This document shows positions 15,449 through 23,397 of a stretch of 64,000 bases of DNA, piece by piece. The position numbers and the translations under genes were made by a program. The DNA comes from an uncultured Sphingomonas sp. (GTDB lineage Bacteria; Pseudomonadota; Alphaproteobacteria; Sphingomonadales; Sphingomonadaceae). Numbering within the stretch: position 1 is the first letter of the stretch; every line of letters starts with the position of its first letter. The stretch spans positions 47,748 through 111,747 of the forward strand of contig NZ_CADCVZ010000015.1 of NCBI RefSeq assembly GCF_902806265.1, written 5' to 3'. The notes beneath the pieces were generated by a model. That model worked only from the letters and a program-made list of their open reading frames with translations. It made no database searches and was not told the origin of the DNA.

Positions 15449-15473
15449 AGCGATCCCTGACGCGGATGGTTCC
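15449..15473 (-). promoter_or_regulatory. Possible EcfG-type promoter of the membrane protein gene
   Basis: On the minus strand a perfect GGAAC is followed after 16 bases by CGCT, one mismatch from the EcfG consensus GGAAC-N16/17-CGTT. The -10 element lies about 27 bases before the ATG at 15421. Confidence 0.4.
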
Positions 15474-15642
15474 TAACGCTCGCTAGCTGGTTACTAGGCA
15501 AACGGCCGAGGCGCTGCTAAGGGCACCGCCTTCCGACATCATCGGAGCCGTGCGGGAGGACGCCCAGGCGTTCGCTTGAACCGCTTAACTTCGCGCGCTT
15601 GGCTGCTGTTGCACGTCCAGGCGCCACAGAAACGAGAGTGAC

Positions 15643-16074
15643 ATGGCCAAGAAGATTACCGGCTATATCAAGCTGCAGGTGCCAGCCGGCGCCGCCAATC
15701 CGTCTCCGCCGATCGGCCCAGCCTTGGGTCAGCGCGGCGTCAACATCATGGAATTCTGCAAGCAGTTCAATGCGGCGACGCAGGAGATGGAGAAGGGCGC
15801 GCCGACCCCGACGGTGATCACCGTCTACGCCGACCGCTCTTTCTCTTTTGCGATGAAGACCCCGCCGGCGAGCTTCCTGCTCAAGAAGGCGGCCAAGCTG
15901 AAGTCGGGCTCCAAGGAGCCGGGCAAGGTCAGCGCCGGCACCATCAAGCGCTCGCAGCTGTCCGAGATCGCGGAAGCGAAGATGAAGGACCTCAACGCCA
16001 ACGACGTCGAGGCCGCAACGAAGATCATTGAAGGCTCGGCGCGCGCCATGGGCCTCCAGGTGGTGGAGGGCTGA
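15643..16074 (+). CDS. rplK: 50S ribosomal protein L11
   Basis: Protein of the GTPase-associated centre of the large subunit, 143 residues, full length. The N-terminal domain motif [20 protein letters not shown], with the flexible proline-rich region, and the C-terminal rRNA-binding domain ([21 protein letters not shown]) are intact. It is followed after two bases by rplA. The 220-base region upstream is free of genes on this strand and must hold its promoter. Confidence 0.98.
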   Translation: MAKKITGYIKLQVPAGAANPSPPIGPALGQRGVNIMEFCKQFNAATQEMEKGAPTPTVITVYADRSFSFAMKTPPASFLLKKAAKLKSGSKEPGKVSAGTIKRSQLSEIAEAKMKDLNANDVEAATKIIEGSARAMGLQVVEG

Positions 16075-16076
16075 AC

Positions 16077-16775
16077 ATGGCCAAGCTGACCAAGAAGCAG
16101 AAGAACCAGGCCGACCAGGTCGACCGTGAGAAGCTCTACGCCGTGGACGAAGCGATCGGCCTGGTGAAGAATCTTGCCACCGCCAAATTCGACGAGAGCG
16201 TCGAGGTGGCGCTCAACCTCGGCGTCGATCCGCGCCACGCCGACCAGATGGTCCGCGGCGTCGTCAACCTGCCGAAGGGCACCGGCAAGTCGGTCCGCGT
16301 GGCGGTGTTCGCGCGCGGCGCTAAGGCCGAGGAAGCCACCGCAGCGGGCGCTGACGTGGTCGGGGCCGAGGACCTGATGGAGACCATCCAGAACGGCCAG
16401 ATCGACTTCGAGCGCGTGATCGCCACCCCCGACATGATGGGCGTGGTCGGGCGCCTGGGTAAGGTGCTCGGTCCCAAGGGACTGATGCCCAACCCGAAGC
16501 TCGGCACCGTCACCATGGACGTGACCAAGGCGGTCACCGACGCGAAAGCGGGTCAGATCGAGTTCCGCGTCGAGAAGGCGGGCATCATCCACGCCGGCAT
16601 CGGCAAGGCGAGCTTCGCTCAGGAAGACCTGCGCGCCAACTTCGACGCGTTCGTCGACGCCATCGTCCGCGCCAAGCCGGCGGGCGCCAAGGGCAAGTAC
16701 GTCCAGAAGGCGGCGATCAGCTCGACCATGGGTCCGGGCGTGAAGGTCAGCCTCGAAGAGGTGGCTGGAGCCTGA
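16077..16775 (+). CDS. rplA: 50S ribosomal protein L1
   Basis: Protein of the L1 stalk, 232 residues, full length. The signature [13 protein letters not shown] is present, together with the usual C-terminal segment [18 protein letters not shown]. It is translationally close to rplK (two-base gap). In most proteobacteria rplJ follows; here the next element is a REP-like repeat and rplJL lie far away on the other strand. Confidence 0.98.
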   Translation: MAKLTKKQKNQADQVDREKLYAVDEAIGLVKNLATAKFDESVEVALNLGVDPRHADQMVRGVVNLPKGTGKSVRVAVFARGAKAEEATAAGADVVGAEDLMETIQNGQIDFERVIATPDMMGVVGRLGKVLGPKGLMPNPKLGTVTMDVTKAVTDAKAGQIEFRVEKAGIIHAGIGKASFAQEDLRANFDAFVDAIVRAKPAGAKGKYVQKAAISSTMGPGVKVSLEEVAGA

Positions 16776-16777
16776 TG

Positions 16778-16857
16778 CGTCATCCGGCGAAGGCCGGGAT
16801 CTCTCCACAGCAGAGTGGCGCAGATCGACAGGGATCCCGGCCTGCGCCGGGATGACG
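16778..16857. repeat. REP-like inverted repeat pair after rplA
   Basis: A 24-base left arm beginning CGTCATCCGGCGAAGGCC and a 25-base right arm ending GGCCTGCGCCGGGATGACG are near-perfect inverted copies, 31 bases apart. It lies just beyond the rplA stop codon. Related arms recur at 38185, 49851, 51584 and 58605, so it belongs to a dispersed family. Confidence 0.75.
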
Positions 16858-16929
16858 GAAGGGGTCGGGGCAGCGATGCTCCGGCCCTTTCCTTTGCCCC
16901 GCGCGTTTCCGCCCGTGAAGGAGACAGCC

Positions 16930-17148
16930 ATGATCGACGATCCCCGCGACCCTACTCCGCCCGAAGCCGACATCACGGAGGACGATCCGGAGTTCGGCAA
17001 CGCGCATCCCTTGTCTTCGCCGGGCGAGCTGGCGGGGACGGCGGACCGGGCGCTGGCGGCGGAGCTGGCGGCGCTTGATCCAGACCCGGACGAGCTGGAC
17101 GAAGGCGGGATCGGCCCTGCCGCGGGCGACGAACTGGCGAGTAGCTGA
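16930..17148 (+). CDS. Small acidic hypothetical protein
   Basis: A 72-residue, very acidic protein (about one residue in four is Asp or Glu), rich in Pro and Ala, with no signal peptide or membrane segment. It is probably intrinsically disordered. The ATG at 16930 has a strong AAGGAG seven bases upstream. The gene lies between rplA and a glycine-rich protein gene on the same strand. No family recognised. Confidence 0.55.
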   Translation: MIDDPRDPTPPEADITEDDPEFGNAHPLSSPGELAGTADRALAAELAALDPDPDELDEGGIGPAAGDELASS

Positions 17149-17206
17149 GGTCTGGGGCGCAGCCGCCTTTCGTCTCGCGCGTTGGATGCGTGAGAAGGAG
17201 ATAACC

Positions 17207-17665
17207 ATGACCCAGGATGTATCGAACAAGGGCGGCGGGCTGAACGAACGGGCGCTGGAGCCTGCCACCCGTGAGCCGCTCGGCGGCACGGGCGGCAGCT
17301 CGGGCGGCGGAACGATCGGCGGCAGCGGTGATCCCGCGGGCGCAACCGCGGACCAGATGGACGCCGGGCCTGACGGCGTGCCGACCTCGGCTCAGTCCGA
17401 GCTGGCCGGAATCATGCACGACCCGGTCGCGGGCGAAGCAGCGGCGCTCGGCGCGGCCGACGGCAGCCTGGCCGATGCGACGGGCGTCGGCGGCACCCTC
17501 GACCAGACCTTCGGCGACGCAATCGGCGCGGCGGCGGGCATGGACGTCGGCTCGGGCACGCCGGGCGACAAGGGCGACCTCGGCGGCGGCGGCGCAACGC
17601 TCGGCCAAGGCGGCGGCGCCGGGCCGGCAGGGAGCGGCTCGCCGGGAGGCGATAGCCGCCGTTGA
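17207..17665 (+). CDS. Glycine-rich low-complexity hypothetical protein
   Basis: A 152-residue protein in which Gly, Ala, Asp and Ser dominate. Runs such as GGTGGSSGGGTIGGSGD alternate with a short conserved-looking core (SELAGIMHDPVAGEAAALGAADGSLADATGV, given here only as a region near residues 64-95). It has no signal peptide, no membrane segment and no cysteine. The ATG has AAGGAG seven bases upstream. Its stop codon overlaps the TTG start of the following SGNH hydrolase, so the two are probably translationally coupled. Proteins of this kind occur near stress genes in sphingomonads; the function is unknown. Confidence 0.6.
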   Translation: MTQDVSNKGGGLNERALEPATREPLGGTGGSSGGGTIGGSGDPAGATADQMDAGPDGVPTSAQSELAGIMHDPVAGEAAALGAADGSLADATGVGGTLDQTFGDAIGAAAGMDVGSGTPGDKGDLGGGGATLGQGGGAGPAGSGSPGGDSRR

Positions 17666-18300
17666 CGCCGGGGCATGTCGTCCTGCTGGGCGACTCGATC
17701 TTCGACAATGCGTCCTATGTGCCGGGCGGGCCCGATGTGGTGCGGCAAGTGCGCGGGACCCTGCCGCCTGGCTGGAAGGCTAACCTGCTGGCCGTGGACG
17801 GAGCAGTGGTGGACGGGGTCGCGCGGCAGCTCGGCCGGCTGCCGGACGATGCCAGCCTACTGGTGGTGAGCGTCGGCGGCAACGATGCGCTCGGGGAGTC
17901 GCACCTCCTCCGGCAGGGTGCGCGCACGGTAGGCGAGGCCGTCGGCCTGCTCGCCGCGGCCCAGCGGGACTTCACCCGGCGCTACGACGCGATGGCCGAA
18001 CTCGTCGCCGCACGCGGGCTGCCGGTCGCGCTGTGCACCATCTACGACGGCAACTTCCCGCCGCCGGAAGGCACGGTGATCCGCGCCGCACTGGCCCTGT
18101 TTAACGATGTGATCACTCGGGCGGCGTTCGCGCGCGGGCTGCCGCTCATCGACCTGCGGCTGATCTGTGACCGGGCGGAGGACTATGCCAATCCGATTGA
18201 GCCCTCGGTCGCCGGCGGCGCCAAGATCGCCGGCGCCATCGCGGCGTTCGCCACGGGAACGGCCGCGGGATCGATGGTGATCGCCCAGCCGCGCGGCTAA
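17662..18300 (+). CDS. SGNH/GDSL-type hydrolase family protein
   Basis: A 212-residue cytoplasmic protein of the SGNH hydrolase fold. Block I is VLLGDSIFDNASYV (nucleophile Ser12) and block III is VVSVGGNDAL. In the last block, where most members have D-x-x-H, this protein reads DYANPIEPS, so the usual catalytic histidine is not evident. The only possible start is TTG at 17662, because an in-frame stop lies three codons upstream; it overlaps the stop codon of the preceding gene (TTGA). The substrate cannot be predicted. Confidence 0.8.
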   Translation: MTPGHVVLLGDSIFDNASYVPGGPDVVRQVRGTLPPGWKANLLAVDGAVVDGVARQLGRLPDDASLLVVSVGGNDALGESHLLRQGARTVGEAVGLLAAAQRDFTRRYDAMAELVAARGLPVALCTIYDGNFPPPEGTVIRAALALFNDVITRAAFARGLPLIDLRLICDRAEDYANPIEPSVAGGAKIAGAIAAFATGTAAGSMVIAQPRG

Positions 18301-18309
18301 GCGGGCGCG

Positions 18310-19491
18310 ATGTCAGGCCGCGAGCAGTTCGACGCTATCATCCTGGGTGCGGGTGGAGCCGGGCTGATGTGCGCCGGCGTGGCCGGGCAGCGCGGTCGGC
18401 GCGTGCTGGTGCTCGACCACAATGACGAGCCTGGCCGCAAGATCCTGATCTCGGGCGGCGGACGGTGCAACTTCACCAACCTCGGCACGGTGCCGGACCG
18501 CTACCTGTCCGCCAACCTGCATTTCGCCTGGTCCGCGCTCAGCCGTTACACCGCGCACGATTTCCTCGCGCTGGTCGAGACGCACGGCATTGCCTGGCAC
18601 GAGAAGACGCTCGGGCAGCTGTTCTGCGACGGCTCGGCGCGGCAGATCGTCGCCATGCTGCTGGACGAGTGCGCCATGGGAGCGGTCGCCGTGCGACTGT
18701 CGTCCCCGGTCCGCTCGGTGGATCATGCCGACGGGCGCTTCCGTGTCGCGGCTGGCGAAACGGTGGCGGAAGCGCCGAAGCTGGTGATCGCTACCGGCGG
18801 TCCCTCGATTCCGAAGCTCGGCGCTAGCGGCTTTGCCTACGAACTGGCCAAGCGCTTCGGCCTCAAGCTGGTCGAGCCGCGCCCGGCGCTGGTGCCGCTG
18901 ACGCTCGGTGGCGAGGAAGCGCTGTTCCGTACCCTGTCGGGAGTAGCAGCGACCGTCGAAGCGCGCTGCAACGGCGCGAGCTTTCGCGAAGCCGCCCTGT
19001 TCACCCACCGCGGCCTCAGCGGTCCCGCGATCCTGCAGGTCAGCAGCTATTGGCGCCACGGGCAGGCCGTCGCGATCGACTTTCTTCCGGACAGCGGGCC
19101 GGCGTGGCTGGTTGAAGCGAAGCGCACCCGGCCACGCGCCCGGCCGCGCACGGTGCTCGCCGAGCGCTTGCCCGACCGGCTCGCCGAGACGCTGGGCGAG
19201 CGTCTCGGACTTGCCGCGGAACTCGGCAGCCTGACGGACAAGGCGCTGGCGGAGGCGGGTCGCCGTCTCGCCGACTGGCGTTTTCAGCCGAGCGGGACCG
19301 AAGGTTTCGCCAAGGCCGAGGTGACGGTCGGCGGCATCGCCACCGAGGGCCTGTCCTCTAAGACGATGGAAGCGCGGCGCTTGCCCGGCCTTTTCGCCAT
19401 CGGTGAAGCGGTGGACGTCACCGGCTGGCTCGGCGGCTATAATTTCCAATGGGCTTGGGCGAGCGGCTGGGCAGCGGCCCAGGCGCTGTAA
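18310..19491 (+). CDS. FAD-dependent oxidoreductase, HI0933/YhiN family
   Basis: A 393-residue soluble flavoprotein. The N-terminal Rossmann motif ILGAGGAGLMCAGVAGQRG is followed by GRKILISGGGRCNFTN, the signature of the HI0933/YhiN (BaiN-like) family. Near the C-terminus the FAD-binding segment LFAIGEAVDVTGWLGGYNFQ with WAWASGWAA is intact. The family is widespread but its substrates are largely unknown. The gene begins nine bases after the SGNH gene, so co-transcription is likely. ATG at 18310 gives the family start. Confidence 0.92.
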   Translation: MSGREQFDAIILGAGGAGLMCAGVAGQRGRRVLVLDHNDEPGRKILISGGGRCNFTNLGTVPDRYLSANLHFAWSALSRYTAHDFLALVETHGIAWHEKTLGQLFCDGSARQIVAMLLDECAMGAVAVRLSSPVRSVDHADGRFRVAAGETVAEAPKLVIATGGPSIPKLGASGFAYELAKRFGLKLVEPRPALVPLTLGGEEALFRTLSGVAATVEARCNGASFREAALFTHRGLSGPAILQVSSYWRHGQAVAIDFLPDSGPAWLVEAKRTRPRARPRTVLAERLPDRLAETLGERLGLAAELGSLTDKALAEAGRRLADWRFQPSGTEGFAKAEVTVGGIATEGLSSKTMEARRLPGLFAIGEAVDVTGWLGGYNFQWAWASGWAAAQAL

Positions 19492-19591
19492 GGCATTGCC
19501 GACGCGACGAAAGGGCGGACATTCGGGCGTTTCCGAGCGTTCCCTTTTCGACCGCGTTCCCCCTGACGCGGGCCGTTTGGAGGAGTTTATA

Positions 19592-20131
19592 ATGGACCAG
19601 ATGCAAGGCAGCGCCGACACCGGCACCAAGGACGATACCTACGACATCATCGCCGTGCTCTACCATGCGCTGCAGGGTGCGGAGAATTGCGAACTCTACG
19701 CCGATGACGCAGCCGACGATCAAGAGCTCCGGCAGTTCTTCGATCAGGCCGGGCAGCAGCAGCGCCAGCTTGCGGAGCAAGGCAAGCGCCTGCTCCACGA
19801 CCGCCTGATGCGCGAAGTGCAGGGCGGCAGCAGCGGTTCGGGCAGCGCTTTCAACCAGTTCGGCTCGGGCGGGGGCAGCAGCTCCGGCATGAGCAGCGGC
19901 GGCTCGGGCATGGGCTCCGGCATGGCCGGCGGCGCGAGCTCGGGCATGAGCGGCGGCCAGGACATCGGCAGCACGCAGGACGGACAGGGCGGCGGCAGTG
20001 CTTACGCCTCGGGCGTCACGCCCAACGCGAGCACGGACGACCAGTCGACCGAGTTCGGCCAGAGCGCGCTCGGCCAGGGCCAGCGCCACAATGAAATGAG
20101 CACCGGTGGCGGCGGCACGTCGAGCTTTTAA
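19592..20131 (+). CDS. Hypothetical protein with helical N-domain and Gly/Ser/Met-rich tail
   Basis: A 179-residue protein. Residues 15-75 form a likely alpha-helical hairpin (DIIAVLYHALQGAENCELYADDA, then DQELRQFFDQAGQQQRQLAE), a pattern reminiscent of ferritin-like helical proteins. From about residue 80 the chain is low-complexity Gly/Ser/Met repeats and probably disordered. The ATG at 19592 has GGAGGAG eight bases upstream, which excludes the longer upstream frame. A clear terminator follows. Conserved in sphingomonads as far as I recall; function unknown. Confidence 0.68.
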   Translation: MDQMQGSADTGTKDDTYDIIAVLYHALQGAENCELYADDAADDQELRQFFDQAGQQQRQLAEQGKRLLHDRLMREVQGGSSGSGSAFNQFGSGGGSSSGMSSGGSGMGSGMAGGASSGMSGGQDIGSTQDGQGGGSAYASGVTPNASTDDQSTEFGQSALGQGQRHNEMSTGGGGTSSF

Positions 20132-20184
20132 GAATAGGAGCATGCTTTCCCTGCCCCGGCGGGGAAGGCATGCGTCCGACATCG

Positions 20185-20220
20185 AAGGGGTCCGTGGCTT
20201 AGGCGACGGACCCCTTCCTT
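20185..20220 (+). terminator. Intrinsic terminator after the Gly/Ser-rich protein gene
   Basis: An 11-bp perfect stem AAGGGGTCCGT/ACGGACCCCTT with a 10-nt loop is followed by CCTT. It lies 53 bases after the stop codon at 20131. Confidence 0.75.
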
Positions 20221-20228
20221 ATGGGTCG

Positions 20229-20399
20229 CTAACGCGGGTTGGCGGCGCGCTCGGCCTCGGCCGCCTGCTGCTGACTCTCGATGGCCGTGTCGATCAGCAG
20301 CGCGAGCGAGGCGGCAGCCTTGGTCTTCATCGCAAGATCGAGACTGTCGGCCACCTGGCGTCGATGGCGCAGCGCGCGGTATGATGGTGCAAGTTCCAC
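20229..20399 (-). CDS. Possible small minus-strand gene, unknown
   Basis: A 56-codon frame from GTG at 20399 to TAG at 20229 encodes a plausible helical peptide (YRALRHRRQVADSLDLAMKT, then a hydrophobic stretch ASLALLIDTAIESQQQ and a charged end). An internal ATG at 20330 would give 33 residues. It fills the gap between the terminator at 20185 and the regulator gene at 20468. Ribosome-binding sites are poor, so expression is uncertain. Confidence 0.3.
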   Translation of the reverse strand: MELAPSYRALRHRRQVADSLDLAMKTKAAASLALLIDTAIESQQQAAEAERAANPR

Positions 20400-20467
20400 G
20401 GGCTCCAAACGCTTCGAGTCCCCCAGCGTTGCAGACGTTACCGTTTCCCGTGCATGATCTGGCGGCG

Positions 20468-21556
20468 ATGTCCGGCCCGTTCCACTTCGACCGTTACCTG
20501 CTCGACCCGGAAGATCGCCGACTGTCCCGCGCGGGACAGCCCGTGGAGCTCAGCGGGCGGTACCTGGACGCGCTGGTCCTGCTGGTGCGCGAGGCGGGCA
20601 AGCTGGTGACCAAGGACCGGCTGCTGGAGGAGGTGTGGCGCGGCGTTCCGGTGACGGATGAAGCGCTGACCCAGTGCATCCGAACGCTGCGCCGGCAACT
20701 GGGCGACAGCGCAGCGGCACCGCGGTTCATCGAAACGGTGCCCAAGCACGGCTACCGCTTCATCGCGGCCGTGCAGGAAGCCGGGGAAGGGCGGGTGTCG
20801 GAGCCGCCGGCCACGGAAGTCAGCGGGCCTCGGGTTGCATGGGAGAACGTGCTGCTGCTCGGCGGCGCGGGGATGGTCGGCAGCGGCCTTGGCGGGATCC
20901 TGGTCGGCCTGTTCTACGGGTTCGCCGCCGCGGTGCAGCCGCTGGAGCCGGGCATGGGCGCAATCTCCGTGCTGCTGGTGCTGGTGTGCCTGACCATTCT
21001 GCTGGGGCTGGCGGCGGGCGCGGGCGTGGGACTGGGGATTGCGGTCGCCCATCTCGCGGCGCCGCGGTCTCTGCCGTGGAGCGTCGTGGGGGGCGCGGCG
21101 GGAGGGCTGCTGGTCGGAGCGACGGTCAAGCTCGTCGGTCTGGACGCGTTCAACCTGCTGCTCGGCCAGTCGCCCGGCGACATCACGGGAGCGAGCGAAG
21201 GCGCGCTGCTTGGCGCGGCGGCCGGGTTTGCTTACAGCCTGGACCGCGGCTCGGTCCGCCGCACGATAGGGCTGGCCGCAGCTTCCGGCGGGGTCGCGGG
21301 ACTGCTGATCGCGGCGGCGGGCGGGCGGCTGATGGGCGGCAGCCTCGACCTGCTTGCTCGCCAGTTCCCGGGCTCACGGCTGCAGCTTGGCCGCATCGGA
21401 GGCCTGTTCGGCGAGACCGATTACGGAGCCCTCAGTCGGCTGGTGACGAGCGGACTTGAAGGCGCCTTGTTCGGGGCGTTCACCATTGGCGCAATGGTGA
21501 TCGCTCGCCGCAACCTGGCAGCGGACGGGCGCAGGCGTCAGGCGGCGATGTCGTAG
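20468..21556 (+). CDS. Winged-helix transcriptional regulator with multi-pass membrane domain
   Basis: A 362-residue protein of ToxR/CadC-like layout. Residues 1-105 form an OmpR/PhoB-type winged helix (LVTKDRLLEEVWRGVPVTDE, IRTLRRQLGD, IETVPKHGYRFIA). After a short linker, residues 125-355 contain about six Gly/Ala-rich hydrophobic segments (for example VLLVLVCLTILLGLAAGAG). It should thus bind DNA from the membrane, but it lacks the periplasmic sensor domain of CadC. The open frame starts 29 codons earlier; ATG at 20468 begins right before the winged helix and is preferred. Its last 19 bases overlap the convergent acyl-AMP ligase gene. Confidence 0.78.
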   Translation: MSGPFHFDRYLLDPEDRRLSRAGQPVELSGRYLDALVLLVREAGKLVTKDRLLEEVWRGVPVTDEALTQCIRTLRRQLGDSAAAPRFIETVPKHGYRFIAAVQEAGEGRVSEPPATEVSGPRVAWENVLLLGGAGMVGSGLGGILVGLFYGFAAAVQPLEPGMGAISVLLVLVCLTILLGLAAGAGVGLGIAVAHLAAPRSLPWSVVGGAAGGLLVGATVKLVGLDAFNLLLGQSPGDITGASEGALLGAAAGFAYSLDRGSVRRTIGLAAASGGVAGLLIAAAGGRLMGGSLDLLARQFPGSRLQLGRIGGLFGETDYGALSRLVTSGLEGALFGAFTIGAMVIARRNLAADGRRRQAAMS

Positions 21557-23301
21557 GGCTGGATCTCGCCCGACAGGTACAGGTTGCGCGCCTTGGTGCG
21601 CGAAAGCTTGCCCGAACTGGTTCTCGGCAGGGTGCGCGGTGGGATCAGCTCGACCACGGGCGAGATGCCGGTGATGGCGCGGACCCGCTCCTTGATGTCG
21701 TTGCGCAGCTTGCCGCGCTCGTCCGGATCGGACACCCGGCAATGTACCAGCACCGCGGGCTGCTCTTCGCCGGACGGACCGGTAATGGCGAAGGCGGCGA
21801 TGTCGCCGGATTTGAAGCCGGGCAGCTGCTCCACCGCCCACTCGATATCCTGCGGCCAATGGTTGCGGCCATTGATGATGATCATGTCCTTGGCGCGGCC
21901 GACGATGAAGATGTAGCCCGCGGACAGGTAGCCCATGTCCCCGGTGTCGAGCCAGCCGTCGGCCATGCAGGCGGCGGTCGCCTCCTCGTCGCGGAAGTAG
22001 CCGGCCATGACGCTGGCGCCGCGCACCCAGACCTTGCCTACGGCGCGGTCGGGTAGCGGGGCGCCGCGGTCGTCACGGATCTCGATAGCCATGCCCTCGA
22101 CCGCCTTGCCGCAGTTGACCACCGCGCGGTAGCGGCGCGGGCGCTCCTGGGCGGAGGTGCCGAGGCCGCTGAGTTCGCTCTCCTCGACCAGCTCGAGCCG
22201 GATTCCTTCGCCCGGCGGCATCAAGGACACGGCCAGGGTGGCTTCGGCGAGGCCGTAGCTGGGGCAGAAGGCCTGCGCTTTGAAGCCCGCTCCGGCGAAA
22301 GCGTCCACGAACGCTTGCATTACGTCGGGCCGGATCATGTCGGCGCCGTTGCCGGCTATCCGCCAGCGGGACAGGTCGAAGCGGTCGGAGGCCTTGATCT
22401 GGCTCGACATGCGGCGCGCGCAGATGTCGTAGCCGAAGGTCGGCGAGTAGGAGAGGGTGGTGCCGGGATTGCGGCTGATGAGGTCGAGCCAGGCCAGCGG
22501 GCGACGGGCGAAATCTTCGGTCTTCAGATAATCGACGCTGAGCTGGTTGGCGAGCGGCGACAGCATGCAGCCGACCAGCCCCATGTCGTGGTACCAAGGG
22601 AGCCAGCTGACCACCCGGTCGGTGTCCTGCACGCGCAGACCAAGGCCGTGCGCGCGAAGGTTGTCGAGCAGCGCATGGTGGGTGACCGCCACCCCATGCG
22701 GGAAGCGGGTCGAGCCGCTGCTATATTGGAGGTAGGCGATCTCGCCCGGGTCGGCCGACGGCAGCTCAGCGGTTGCGGCGGCGACTTCGGCCAGGCTTTC
22801 CCAACTGCGACCAGCGACCTTAGCCCGCCCGGCGGCCTGTTCGGCGAACTCGGCAAGTTCCGCGGGATAAAGGAAGAGGCTGGGGGCGCTGCTCTCCAGC
22901 ATAACCGTGAGCTGATCGACATAAGCGCCGCGACCGCCGAAGCTGGTCGGGAGCGGCAGCGGAACCGGCCACAGCCCGGCGTAGACCGCGCCGAAGAAAC
23001 AGTCGGCGAACTCGGCTCCGGTTTCGGCGATTAGCGCGACCCGGTCGCCCTTACGCAGCCCGAGCGCCAAAAAGCGGTGGGCGGTTGCGAGCGCGTCCTG
23101 GCGCAGCTCGGCATAAGGGTAAGACCGCTCCAGGAGCCCACGCGCATCGTGGAAGTTCATCCCGCGGCGGCCTTTGGCAGCATAGTCGAGGGCTTCGCCC
23201 AGGGTGGCGAAGTCCGCAACGCGGCGCGGCTGGCGGTCCAGCGTGGGCGTGGCGCCCGGCGGTGCAAGGTCGGCTGCGGACGGATGATTGCGGTCGAGCA
23301 C
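21538..23301 (-). CDS. Fatty acyl-AMP ligase (FAAL)
   Basis: A 587-residue adenylate-forming enzyme. The AMP-binding motif reads YLQYSSGSTRFPHGV, and the acyl/adenylate site includes YGLAEATLAVSL and WLDTGDMGYL; the C-terminal lysine region is RTLPRTSSGKLSRTKA. Overall it matches FadD32-type fatty acyl-AMP ligases, which activate fatty acids and pass them to an acyl carrier protein rather than to CoA. FAALs normally sit beside polyketide or lipopeptide synthases; no such partner or carrier protein is in this window. Start is GTG at 23301. Confidence 0.9.
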   Translation of the reverse strand: MLDRNHPSAADLAPPGATPTLDRQPRRVADFATLGEALDYAAKGRRGMNFHDARGLLERSYPYAELRQDALATAHRFLALGLRKGDRVALIAETGAEFADCFFGAVYAGLWPVPLPLPTSFGGRGAYVDQLTVMLESSAPSLFLYPAELAEFAEQAAGRAKVAGRSWESLAEVAAATAELPSADPGEIAYLQYSSGSTRFPHGVAVTHHALLDNLRAHGLGLRVQDTDRVVSWLPWYHDMGLVGCMLSPLANQLSVDYLKTEDFARRPLAWLDLISRNPGTTLSYSPTFGYDICARRMSSQIKASDRFDLSRWRIAGNGADMIRPDVMQAFVDAFAGAGFKAQAFCPSYGLAEATLAVSLMPPGEGIRLELVEESELSGLGTSAQERPRRYRAVVNCGKAVEGMAIEIRDDRGAPLPDRAVGKVWVRGASVMAGYFRDEEATAACMADGWLDTGDMGYLSAGYIFIVGRAKDMIIINGRNHWPQDIEWAVEQLPGFKSGDIAAFAITGPSGEEQPAVLVHCRVSDPDERGKLRNDIKERVRAITGISPVVELIPPRTLPRTSSGKLSRTKARNLYLSGEIQPYDIAA

Positions 23302-23397
23302 GCCGTGATCCTATGGTTAACAAGCACAAGTCGCACCGGGCGCGAATGCCCGAGCAATGGCGTTCAATGTCCCGGGATAGTGTGGCACAATCAAGGC

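Noticed and set aside
19820..20130. Short Gly/Ser/Met sequence repeats that might suggest a repeat array
   Set aside because: They are codon-level repeats within a coding sequence, irregular in spacing; no CRISPR repeat-spacer pattern exists in the window.
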